This document shows, piece by piece, positions 50,260 to 61,700 of a stretch of DNA of 64,000 nt. This DNA comes from Paraconiothyrium sp. Pb-2020 (lineage: Eukaryota; Ascomycota; Dothideomycetes; Pleosporales; Didymosphaeriaceae): contig JAJUBI010000009.1 in assembly GCA_022419385.1 (NCBI GenBank), forward strand, positions 1,220,464 to 1,284,463, written 5' to 3'. The stretch's first letter is position 1; each line of letters begins with the position of its first letter. Both the position numbers and the translations under genes were made by a program. A model generated the notes under the pieces. That model made no database searches and was not told the DNA's origin. It saw only the letters and a list, made by a program, of their open reading frames with translations.

Positions 50260-52700
50260 TCTCTTTAAAGTTATTATTCTAAGACTCTAGTATTGTTTTA
50301 TAACCTCTAGCAGCGTAGTTTCTTCTTTAAAGATAGAACTTCTATTTTATTATATTTTTTTTCTTTTTCTTACTTTCCTAACTATGCCTAAGGTACTAAA
50401 ACAATTCTTAACTAACTATTATTATACTTATACTAATAAGGTATATTTATATGCCTAGAAATATAAATAAAGTGTGCAACTATTAATATAAGAAGAGAAT
50501 TTCTAAGTATTTTATAAATACTATAACTAGGGAGTGTACTATATATATTATAATTTATATAGAGTATAGCCTTTAAATTTCTAAAAAAAAGTAAGAGTAT
50601 ATTTAGTTTAAAAAGTACTAAAAGTAGCTTACTTTTTTTTTTATAAAAGCTAAAATTACTTGCCTTTACCTTAAAATTACTTAAGTAGAGAAAGAGAAGT
50701 AATCCTTTATAGTATATAATACTTATATAGCTAATATAATAGAGAACTTAGAGAAGAAGGCCTTAAAGAGTAGAATTACTAATATTCTATTTATTCTATT
50801 ACTATCTTTACCTTTAACTAACCTAGATTAGTTATAGGCTAATACTTTTTTCTTTAATTTTTCTACTCTTTATCTAGACCTTAGAGTAACCTTTTTAGAG
50901 TGTTACTTTTTTAAAATTAACTTTTTTAAATTATAGCTTAAAAGTCCTTTAGTACCTTTTTATAGTTTATAAGGTTTTCTTTTAGTTTCTAAGTATTATA
51001 CTGTTCTAGCTATCTTTTCTATTTAACTAGGTATTTTTACTAACTCTTAACTATCTATAGGTTCTTAATTTTTTTAATCTTATACTTATTATCTTCTAGC
51101 TTTAGCTAAGTCTTAATTAAAGTATCTAGTAGTGCTGGTTCTAAAAAGTTCTTATAAAAATAGTATATACTTTAGTACCTATAGGTAGAAGTAATTTATT
51201 TATAACTAGTTCTTTAATTTCTTATACTTTAAAGAGTTCTACCTTTAAGTAATTTAGTTTTTTACTTAGTTATTTTATTTTAAGGTTTTTCTAAAATAGG
51301 AAAACTCCCCTTCTTAAAGATTAGTCTCTTAATTCTTTACTTATATGTATTTTTAGATACTAAGAGGGCCTTACAGATAATTCTATCCTATAATATAAGG
51401 TATAGGTCCCTTATTCTTTAAGCTTTATTCTATACTTCTATAGAAATACTTTCTATAGTCTTTAGATTTTAATAAGTAACCGGCTTATATCTATAGTTTA
51501 TATAGTATAGAGAGTACCCTATTATACCTAACCTAGTACTATTATACGCTAATTGCGCTATAGGTAAGAGTTTAACCTAATTATTTTACTATTTATTAAT
51601 GTAGAATTATAGATACTATTCTAGTATCTAATTTATACATTCTATCTATCTATCTATTTATAGGTAAAAGCTTATTAATAGCTTTCTATTTATACCTAGC
51701 GCAGCTATAAATATTCTAATATTTAGATATAAAGAGTTTATTCTAATTTATAATAAATTCTTTAGGTAGACTATATTCTGTAAATAGTATATTATTAACT
51801 TTATAAATAAGGTCTTCTACTATTATAGATTTTTCTATAGACCTAAACTTTACTGCCTTAGTAAGTTAATCTACTATTACTATAATAGTATTATATATTT
51901 ATTCTATTCCTAGCTATAGTAATCTTAGAAGCTTTACTATAAAGTCTATTATTATACTTTACTATAGCCTTTTAGCTACTAGTAGTAGTTATAGAAGTCT
52001 ATAAGGCTTATATCTCTTAGGCTTATTTTTATAATATACTAAATAGTTACTTACTTTCCTAGTAACTAGTTATTTAAGCCTTAGAATAGTATATTTATTT
52101 ATAATATAATACATTATTTCTTTAATACCTAGGTATTTCTATTCCCTTAACTTATATAGCTTTCTAATTAAGACTAGTATATATTAGTCTTTTACTAGTA
52201 TTCTTTGCCTGTAATCTCTTTAGGTTTTATTAAAACTATTCTAAAATAGATTATACCCCTCTCTTTATTTCTTAGAGAGCTAGGAGTAGTCTTAGAAGTT
52301 ATATACCTTAGATTTTATATACTAAAATAAGGCTACTTATACTTTAATCTTTAGTTAATTATATTCTAACATTCTATTCTTATATATTTATAATATAGTG
52401 TTATAAAGATTAGCCTTATTCTCTATTAGGTCTAATTTTTTACTTAACGCGTCGGCTGCGCTATTAAAAGTCCCTAGTTAATAGTAAATTATAAAGTTAA
52501 AGTTTACTAGAAATTTTACTTATTATACTTATCTTTAGTTAAGCTTCTTAGTTATTATAAAGCTAGTAAGGTTCTAGTAGTTTATCTATACCTTAGTCTT
52601 ATAGTATACTCCTATAAGTTATACTTTCTATTATTTAAAGGCATCTACTACTACTAGTAGTTTCTTATTATAAATATTATAGTTAAGTTCTGCTTCTAAG
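50260..52700 (-). pseudogene. RNase H-integrase-chromodomain relic of family B
   Basis: Minus strand, right to left: RNase H near 52630-52700 (FLEAELNYNIYN, KKLLVVVDAF, after a one-base deletion), integrase core to about 51460 (YSLPKEF, LAYNxTR, YRYKPVTYxNLK), and a chromodomain at about 50930-51060 (KYLVKxKRQLEQYNTxKLKENL). This completes family B as a chromovirus: together with the gag-protease-RT part at 17361-21545 every expected domain is seen once. Many TAG/TAA stops. Confidence 0.83.
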
Positions 52701-53333
52701 AACTTTTAGAAATAGTAGAATACTAGTCTCTATAAGAAAGTCTCGTAAACGTAGGTAGGTTGCCTTAGTAATAAGACTTTCTTGCTAGTAATAAAAGGAC
52801 CTAGGCACCTTTATATACTAGGCTTAAATAGGAAGGTAATATATAATATATAAATATATCTTTATCTAAAAGATATAAATAGAAGTATAACTTATAACTA
52901 ACTATAAGTTAAAAGGTCGATATCGTTTGCTAGGTACAGAACTGAAAAGTAGAGAAACAACGCCTATATATATAGATAGATCGGCTCCCCACTATTCTCC
53001 TACTATTAGATCCCCCTAATTCCAATCTACAGATCTCCTCAAACTATTACCTAGTAATTTCCTATCTAATAGTTATCTAAAGTTCTATCTCTAGAATTTC
53101 TCCTATTATAGCTCTTCTCTATAGGTCTCCTTACGGGTCTCCTCAGAAAACACAAAAAGATAATATAAAAAGACTAGGTTTATATACTAACCTAATTTAG
53201 ATATTTAGAACTAATCTAGATTAGGTAATAGTATATATATAAATTATTAGACTAGCTTATAAGCTAGTCTTTTATAGGAAATATTAATTATTTTAGTTTT
53301 TTATCTTTTATAAGAAATCTTATAAGATCTTAT
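52701..53333. other. Non-coding region with a RIP-poor island
   Basis: No protein motif is seen. From about 52905 to 53155 the base pattern changes: CpA and TpG reappear (five CpA and two TpG in 52921-53040) and the plus strand is rich in C and CT runs. This looks like sequence that was single-copy when RIP acted, or a recent insertion. Small inverted repeats lie nearby: 52734-52743 with 52774-52783, and a perfect palindrome at 53249-53270. Confidence 0.55.
53249..53270. repeat. Perfect 22-bp palindrome
   Basis: Half-site AGACTAGCTTA is followed directly by its exact reverse complement. It lies about 65 bp outside the left arm of the hAT element, and may be part of its subterminal region or a hairpin from another element. 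Confidence 0.6.
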
Positions 53334-55455
53334 AAGAACTTATAAGGATATTAAGAAGCTTATTATTAAGCTAAATATAAATATAAATCTAGATATAAAA
53401 TATAGAATTATTATATCTTAGGTTATTATAATTATTTATAATATTAGCTTATATAATCTTATTAAAGATTTTATAAGAATAATAAGAGGTTTATTATAAA
53501 AATAGTAGGGAAGAAAAGAATTATACTTTAGATATAAAAGATTCTATATAATATATTACTATAGAAAGAAAATAAAAGTCTTATGTAAATAATATAGTAG
53601 AATAATAAGATAGTATTTTTTTTATTAGATTAGACTTTAGATTTATATATAAACTTATAGGTATAGGTATATTTATATAAAGGACTAAGTAGATAATAGT
53701 AGTGGAAATAATATTAAACTTAGTATTATATTAGTAGTAGAGTTAAATATATTATAATATAAAGTTAACTAGTATCTAGTTATATCTTAGCTTTTAGTAG
53801 AAGTTTAGTTCTAATATAAAAGAAGTTTAAATGATATTAAATAAATAAAAAAAAGGGTAACTAGTAAGTTACTAAAGTAGGCGAAATGCCTACTATAGGT
53901 TTTATATAGGTTTTAGTATTAAATATAGTAACTATAGTACTTATATAATATAATAGATTAGATAATATAGTTTTTAGATATATAGATAAGGTTTTTTCCA
54001 CTTATTTTATTTAGATAAATAACTTTTCTTTTACTTTTACTAGTATAACTACTTCTTTTATTTTCTATTATATTAACATTCTACTTTACTAAGTAGGATC
54101 TAATAAATCCTAACTTAAAATTACCTAGTATATTAAAACTAGCTAGTATTTTTAGTTCTAGAAAGTTTAAATTAGAAATTCTACCTTATAAAGAAGGTGA
54201 AATTCGAAAGTTTAGAGCTACTTGTACTATTTATAACTATAATAGTATTAGTACCTAGCCTTTTAATACTAGTAAGTTAAATAGTTACTTTAAAAATAGA
54301 TGCTTTATTTATTTAAATTCTAATTTAGAAGATAATTCTAATTTAGAAAGAGAAAGTAGTAGTAGTTTTAATACTATTACTAATTATTTAGATAATTCTA
54401 CTAGTAGGAATTTAGTTAGAAAAAGGCCTAGCTTTATTTTGTTTAATAAAGAGGAGTATAAAAACTTCTTACTAAAGTGTATAATTAATAATAATTACCT
54501 TTTAGTATAGTAGATAGTAATAGTTTTAAAGACTTATTAAAGTATTTAAAAGATAATTTACCTAGTATTAGTAGAGAAACTATAAGAAATAAATTATCTA
54601 TTCTATATATATTAGAAACTAATAGATTAAAAGAAGAAATTAATAATACTAATAGTAAAGTTTCTATTACGTTAGATAAGTAGAAATCTAGTAATAACTT
54701 AGATTTTTTAGCTATTACTATACACTTTTATAATAATAAATTTTAATTAGAAACTTATTTAATAGGATTTAAAGATTTAAATAATTTAGATACTTATAGT
54801 AGTAATAATATTTCTCCTATAATAGAAAAGGTTCTAGAAAAATAATATTAATAATAAACTATTAGGTATAACTAGAGATAATACTACTAGTATTAATAGT
54901 ACTATTAATATAATTAGAAATAATTTAAATTTAAATATAATTATAATTTTTTTTTTAGAGTCAAGTTGCTACTATAACTACCTAATAGTAATAAAATAGC
55001 TAGCTAGGACTATATAAATTTATAAATAGCTTTTTATTATATTCTATATATAATAAAATAAAAAAGAAAATAAGAAAAGTATATTTTATAAGGTTCTAGC
55101 TTACAAAGGTAGGTTACTAAGGCTTATTATAAAGTTCTTCTACTACTAAAGAGTTTAACTAAGTTATAACTGTATCTCTAAAAATAATAATAGTAATATA
55201 ATATACTTCTTATTTAAGCTAATACTAAGCTAGTATTTATATATAGGTACTATAATATTAAAATTAGTAATAAGTGTAAAATCTTTAATAAGATTATATA
55301 AGTTATATAAGTTTTAATTATCTATTTAGTACTAGCTTCTATTACTAAGCTAATATTATAAATATTTATAATAACCTAAGATATAATAATTCTATATTTT
55401 ATATCTAGATTTATATTTATATTTAGCTTAATAATAAGCTTCTTAATATCCTTAT
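53334..55455 (+). mobile_element. Decayed hAT-type DNA transposon
   Basis: Long inverted arms: about 53334-53474 is the reverse complement of about 55268-55455, with an extra block of about 48 bp in the right arm. Just outside the left arm, cttataag-type units repeat (about 53310-53335), as in hAT subterminal regions. Between the arms lies a transposase relic. The right end is cut by element C(+) (left flank CTTAT at 55451-55455), so the outer terminus and the 8-bp duplication typical of hAT cannot be checked here. Confidence 0.72.
54080..54985 (+). pseudogene. hAT transposase relic with BED zinc finger
   Basis: From about 54083 to 54500 the frame is nearly open. It contains a BED-type finger: RKFRATCTIYN (54202-54237, second Cys now Tyr), then TSKLNSYFKNRC (the His now Tyr). 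Further right comes SITLDKxKSSNNLDFLAITIHFYN (about 54660-54735; the underlying Trp codon is now a stop), typical of the core of fungal hAT transposases. Frameshifts near 54510 and 54850 and loss of the C-terminal dimerisation region make it non-functional. It has fewer stops than the retroelements around it, so RIP acted on it less or it had fewer copies. Confidence 0.75.
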
Positions 55456-55618
55456 TATAAGGGTAAAAGTAGAAACTACGTGAACAGCGCCTTACGTGCG
55501 CTGCCATAGCGCAGCGCTAGTAAGGCGAAGTAGAAAGCCTATTAGAGGTAGAGGAAACTTAGATAGAAATTAACCTTATTATAACCTAAGTGTTACTTAC
55601 TGCTATATAAGCCTAATA
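55456..55618 (+). repeat. 5' LTR of C(+)
   Basis: Starts tataagggtaaaag and ends gcctaata. Unlike the C(-) LTRs it keeps a CpG-dense core (about 55479-55530) that holds a GC-rich hairpin: 55498-55504 pairs with 55511-55517 around a 6-nt loop. RIP has erased this hairpin in the C(-) LTRs. Confidence 0.85.
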
Positions 55619-58203
55619 ATTTTAATTTCTCTACCTACTTATAGGATAGCAGCTTAGTACCTTAAAACTAATATAACTGCGGAGCAGCAGCAACACAATA
55701 AATTTCTATAGCTAGCCACTTAGAAACCCTACGCCTATAATAATAGGGGGCCAGCACCTATAGCTGCTAAAGTACTAGAATAAGAGGCCCTAATATAGAT
55801 AGAATTAATAGGAGAACTAGACCTAGGCTCTATAAGGTTAGTATTACTAAAGTATAGGTAAGACAAACTTACTAAGCTAGAGAAAATCTACGCCCTAGAA
55901 GCTAAAATTAGGAACTATAAATAGCACTTAGCAGCTATAATACTATTACTAACTAGTATAGAAACTATATTTATAGCCCCTACTATTATAACTACAGATA
56001 GCGAAGAATTAGAGGAGCGCCTAGTAAGGCAACAGTAACTAAGTAGTAGTATAACAGAGCTACCCTATTAAGGCCCTAAGATTAAACCTATCCTAATATT
56101 TAAGAGATAAAGTATTAAGAAATATAATAACTTTAAAATATACCTCTAAATTGCCTTCTGCCTAAAATAGGCGTTTATAATAGAAGACAGCATATTACTT
56201 TTACCTTATAATTACTAGAGACTACCCTACGCTAACTATAGCTATAGAGGGAACTAGAGATTAATAGTAATATACTAGATTAGTACTAGATAATAAGCTT
56301 TCTCTTAACTAGATTAAGAGCCCTATTAATAGGGAGCTATAGGTAACTATACAGTATTAGAGGGCAGTCTAGAAAGAAGGCTAGTTAGTAAATAAATTTA
56401 TAGTGTACCTAGTCCCTTAGAAACTAAATTAACCCCCTATATAAATAAAAATACCTAGTTATACACCTATATAGTAAGCTACACTAGAAACTAAGAATAG
56501 TAATTACTAACTATAATAATTTCCTAAAACTAGGCATAAAATAGTTAAGAGGGTAGTAACTTTAGAGAATAACCTATATAATAGTAGTACTCTAGCGTTG
56601 CTATACCTAGCCTAGTTAGTAGGGCTACTAGGTAAGACTAATAGTACCTAGACTACTAATACTATTCTAATTTAACCCTTATCTACCTACCGGCAATACA
56701 ACGTCGCGACGCTATAGTAATACTAATATAATATAATACCTATAGATACTATAGAAAAATAGGCTACTAGAAAAAGAACTACTAGGTTAAGTAGACTCTA
56801 CCTATTCTAATATACCTATATTAGGGGTTAATATAATAGTAATAAAAAAAGGGTAAGCCTAGAGGAGAGCTCCCCTAATAGGTATAAAGAAGGGAGTGTT
56901 TTAAGTATAAGAGTCTATCTAGAATAGAAAGGTAAGATATAGTTATATACTCTTCTCTTAACTCTATAGTAGATATTAATATAATTAATAAAAAGCTAGC
57001 AGTCTAATTAGGGCTACCTATAATAAAGAAGTAAAGTTATCTACTATAAAATATCTAACTCTATAATAGTGCAAAGCTCTACTACCTATAATATTAGTAT
57101 TACTACTATAGATTTCTAGGCACTAAGCGGCAGCTAGATACTATTATATATAGAGTAATTAATACTATAAACCTATAATTATTAGAATACCTAGGCTCTA
57201 GAAGGCTAGTATAGTTCTTAACTATAGTATAATATAATAGTGCTGGGAGTAGAAGAGAGAGTACTAAGAGTAAAAAGATTAATTCTAATTTATAGAGACT
57301 CTAGAAGACTAAGTTAAGGTCTATATAATAGTAGTAATAGACCCTAGAAGTAAGAGAAGGGCCCTATAGAACTACTAAAGTAGTTAGAATAGTTTATTAA
57401 TATAGCTAGCTAAAGCGCAGCTAAAGTACTACTAGAATACTAGAAAGCTAACTATATAATTAAACTAAAAGAAGAAGCTATAGTGCCTTTTAGGCCTTTA
57501 TATAACCTATTTCTAGGAACTTAAAACTCTATATAACTACTTAGTAAAGGCATAATACCTAGGGTAGATCTATAAAAGCACTAGCCTTATAGGTACCCCT
57601 ATACTATTTATGCCTAAGAAAGATAGCACTCTATGCCTATATATAGACTATAGGGGCTTAAATAAGGTTACTAAGAAAAACTACTTAGCCTTACCCCTAA
57701 TTAGTAAGACCCTAACTAACTATTAGGCTTACCTACTTTACTAAGCTAGACCTAAAAGATGCCTATTATAGAATATAGATCTATTAGGCGATAAGTGGAA
57801 GATAGTATTCTAAATATAATATAGCTATTTTAAGTATACTATTATACCTTTTAGTCTAACTAATATACCTACTACTTTTTAGAGCTATATAAATTAAGCC
57901 CTAGTAAAGTATACTAATATTTCTATATAGTCTACCTAGATAATATACTAGTCTTTAGTAAAGAAGAGAAAAATTACTAGGCATAGGTAGTAAAAGTTCT
58001 CTAAAGACTTACTAGTACTACCTATATATTACCTAAAGAAATATATATTCTATACTAACTAAGTTAAATTTCTAGAGTTTATTATACGCCTTAACAGTGT
58101 ATAGATAGACCTATTCTAAGTAGAAGCTATTAGAGAATGGCCTAAAATTAAGTTAATTAAGAATATATAAGTGTTTATTAGGTTTATAAACTTCTATAGG
58201 CGC
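55619..58203 (+). pseudogene. gag-protease-RT relic of C(+)
   Basis: Gag fills about 55700-56700 and ends in a degraded zinc knuckle near 56738-56785 (YRYYRKIGYxKKNY, Cys and His ligands turned to Tyr). RT begins near 57600: FMPKKDSTLCLYIDYRGLNKV (57598-57670, written across one stop-free stretch), DLKDAYYRI near 57750, and the catalytic box YLDN at 57933-57944. It ends at VFIRFINFYRR (58170-58203), the FLGFxNFYRRF-type motif, where the A element entered. Stops are TAG/TAA. Confidence 0.87.
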
Positions 58204-58681
58204 TGTTACGGCTGCTACACTGCAATAGAATTACAGGAACTAACGTAATAACAGCAGCAACCAGTCAGATTATAAGGATAAGTATTATAATTATAGGTTA
58301 GATGCTAAGTATAATATAGATATATAATTAAGGTTACGTAACAGGATCTGTAGATCTGTAAATGCTAAGAATATAGAGCTATAGAGCTAGAATCTGTAAA
58401 TTTATATAGACCTATAGATAGAGCCTACAGAGCCTAGGCTAGATAGTAGTATATAGAGACAATAGATTACTACTAGTAATTTCTTATTATTAATCTATAA
58501 TACAGTTTACTGCATCTAGTTTTCTTATAGAAGATTACCTTAAGTCTTTAGCAATATATTCTTATAGTAGTAATTAATTAACGTTCACACACACGTAACT
58601 AATATAACCCTATACTACTTATCCTTAACAGAACCCTAACTAGGCCGCAGCTTACCACAGTGTTAAGAAGGCTCTATTATA
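58204..58681 (+). repeat. 5' LTR of the right-hand A(+) copy
   Basis: TGTTACGGCTGC to ctattata. It aligns with 263-744 with few indels, unlike the internal region that follows. Confidence 0.9.
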
Positions 58682-58743
58682 CTTTAATAATTATGTTTTA
58701 AGAGTTCTCTATAGGTATATACCTAAGTTACCCTTACTAAATA

Positions 58744-61700
58744 ATGGCTCCTATAGTGAATGACCAACGTTATTAGACCCAGACCTAGTCTATAAAGAAA
58801 CAACTTAACTACCTAAATAAAGAAAACTAAAGGCAAAAAGATGCCTAATAAGTTAGTAGAATAAGTAAAAGTTATTAGAGAAGAAGGGGGAAGGGCTAAT
58901 AAAATAATAAAAGAAAAATCTAGTAAATAGAACTTAGAATAAGGAGCAGACCCTTAAAACTAGCTAATCTAGAAAAGTTTAATAGAATAAGACTAAGCTT
59001 AGGGGTTCCTAGCCTCTATATCCCTCTATTTAGATTTAAATTAAGAATACCTTAGAGAAGAAGATTAGAAAGTGGCTATATAGTAACTACTTTATAGGTA
59101 AAGTAATGACTAGTTTAATAGTTACCTTACAGACTAGAGGACAAACTAAATAGATAACTAAAAATAAAACTAACCTTATCTTTAAATTACGCCTACTTTA
59201 AGTAAAAACTCTAACTAACCTTTAGTAATATTAACGTAGAATATATGCTAAATAGAAACTCTTAAAGCTAATAGACTAAGATAGTAGCAGCCTATATATT
59301 AGTATTTAAATAGCTAGCTAATAAAGTCTTAGACTATAGGGAATAAGCCCTAATCAGAAGTTCTATAAAGGACTTAAGTTAGATATTAGGTAAGATAATT
59401 AGAATAGAGAAACTAATAACTCTACCTATAATAATTAAATAAGCTGTCTAAGTAGACGATAAGTTATTCCTATAGAAATAAGATAATAAAGAAGGAAGCA
59501 GATAGTGTAATAGCTAAAACTATAAAACCTATAATAAGGGGATCTAATGGTCTTAGATGCTAATAAAGAAAAAGATTAAGTTAGAATATAATAAAGAAAA
59601 ATAATATAAGAAAGGCGCTTACTTTAGCTATAGTAAAAAGGGCTATATTACTAGGAAACTGCCTAAATAAAAGCTAGGAAAAGTCTGTAAAAGGTACTAA
59701 GAAAAAACTAAAGAAGCCGGAAAGCCTTAAAGGAAACTAAAGAGAAACTAGCTAGTAGTAAAAATATAAGGCTACTTATTAGGCTAAGTCCCTAAGATAC
59801 GTGTATATTTATATAAAGATAAAAAAGGTACAGGATACTAGCCTATAGAGAAAGGCTAGCAGACTTAAGAAGCTAAATAATTTTATAGCTAGAGAGTAAA
59901 ACGCCTAGGTCTAGGATTCTATAATACTAAAGATTTAGAAAGCGAATCTAACAACAATAAAGAGATAGTAACTTAGATAGATTAGTAGATATACTATTCT
60001 AGTTAACCCTAAGAGGGGATAAACCCTTCTCCTTATTACTAGTATAGAGGCACCTATATCCCCAGTAAGAATATCTGTATAGGGGGAGTTAAATATTTCT
60101 AGCCTATAGGACTAACGTATAAAGCAGCAGACTAGTTAAGACTAAAGATATATAGTAAATAATTAAGAGTTACTTCTACTATAAGAATTTATATAGGAAA
60201 CTATCTATAAGGTTTAAAAAACTAGAAGATCTAGTTTCCCCTAAAACATAAAGTTTACAAGCTTTAATAAATAGGTAAAAAAATATAGTTCTTAGAAGGG
60301 AAATGCTAAAAAATAAGAATAGGCCTAGATTACTAATAAAATTAAGTAGGTAGATAAAGCTACACGCCTTAAGTTTAATAAAGTACTAATCCTAATTAGG
60401 GAAGGAGCTTAGATAAACTAATAGAACTAATAGAAGGGGATAATCCCTAATACTAACTAAATACCTAGTATATTACAAATTATTATAGATATTATATATT
60501 ATAGACAATTACCTAATATACCTAACTCTAAAGAAGAAAATATGCCTTCCTAATATAGGTAATAGACAACCCCTACAATAACCTTATCCTAAGGGAAAGT
60601 ATATAGATGGCACCTAGAAAAGAAGTGTGGGATACCTAGCTAGCCCCTAGACCCTCTTACTAATTAAATATATAAAAGGGTAACCTTAGTATAAGTCCCT
60701 AAGAATAAGTGCCCTTAGCATGTATAGCTAAAAAATATAGAAAGTATTAGCTAAAAGGTAAGAAAGCCTTAAGAGGTATATAGGGACTATATTATAATTT
60801 AAGGAGAATACTAAGGAAAACTAATTAGGGTAATAATTAATAGTAGAGTAATATAAAACTTTATCTCTAAGACTTTATAGAAGATAAAGGACTCTACTAT
60901 ACTAATAAAATAGAGAAAAAAGACCCTATTTAATATTAAGGGACTGCCTTTTTAGGAACAAATCTATATAGAAACAACACTAGGAACCTTTCTATCTAAA
61001 GGACTAGTTATTAACAACTTTATTATAGACTTAGCTAAGATAGATAATTAGTAAGACGTAATCTAGAAATACTATAGCTAAAATAGGTTAACCTAACTAT
61101 CTACTAGGGAACAAAAAGTCTAATACCTATACTAGTTGGCAGCAAATAAGGAACTACCCTAGGGATACTAAATACTAGGGTTTGCAGATATCTTTAATAA
61201 ACTAGAAGGATACCTTCCAGAACACTAAGTAAGACTGTAAGATTAGACTAGAGAAAGGAAAATAACTATATAGGGACTAGTATATAAAATAATAGAAAAG
61301 AGCTTAAGGTTACTAAATAATATATTAAGAATAACCTTAAGTAGAAATATATTAGACCTTTTAGTCTTTTACTGCTTATAGAGTTACCTTTATAGAGAAG
61401 AAGGACAACCTAGAACTATAGTTCTATATTAACTTTAGAAAAAAAATACTATTATAATTAAAGAGGTACCTATTACCCTTAATTTAGATATAAGAACTAA
61501 CTCTAAGATAAAAATCTTTACCGCTTAGATATAAAAACGCATACTACTAAATTAGAATAAAGAAAGGTAAGGAATAGAAGACTACCTTTAGAACAAAGTT
61601 AGGGCTATTTAAGTAATATTATACCCTTTAGGCTTACTAACGCCCTAGCTATCTTTTAGAGATAAATTAACACTGTACTCTAAGATATATTAGTAAGTAT

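Larger units (their letters stand above)
49760..52700 (-). mobile_element. B(-) element copy 2, 3' half
   Basis: Starts with a 493-bp B LTR (49760-50252), followed by tatccctctcttt, the reversed polypurine tract, showing a minus-strand 3' LTR. Internal sequence continues to RNase H and then stops around 52700. RT, protease, gag and 5' LTR are absent. Flanking GTTAG on the left has no partner, consistent with truncation. Confidence 0.85.
55456..58203 (+). mobile_element. Element C(+), 5' part
   Basis: Begins with a 163-bp LTR (55456-55618), the same length as both LTRs of C(-). Internal sequence runs to the end of RT and is cut at 58203 by an A(+) element. Left flank CTTAT belongs to the hAT arm. 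The 3' part lies beyond the window if present. Confidence 0.9.

Noticed and set aside
50393..50520. Plus-strand stretch starting ATGCCTAAGG considered as a small gene
   Set aside because: It is broken by stops and lies between the LTR and the chromodomain of the minus-strand B copy, where a polyprotein tail is expected.
52734..52783. 10-bp inverted repeat with a 30-bp loop considered as a small transposon or terminator
   Set aside because: Arms are too short to be distinctive, and no duplication or second copy is seen.
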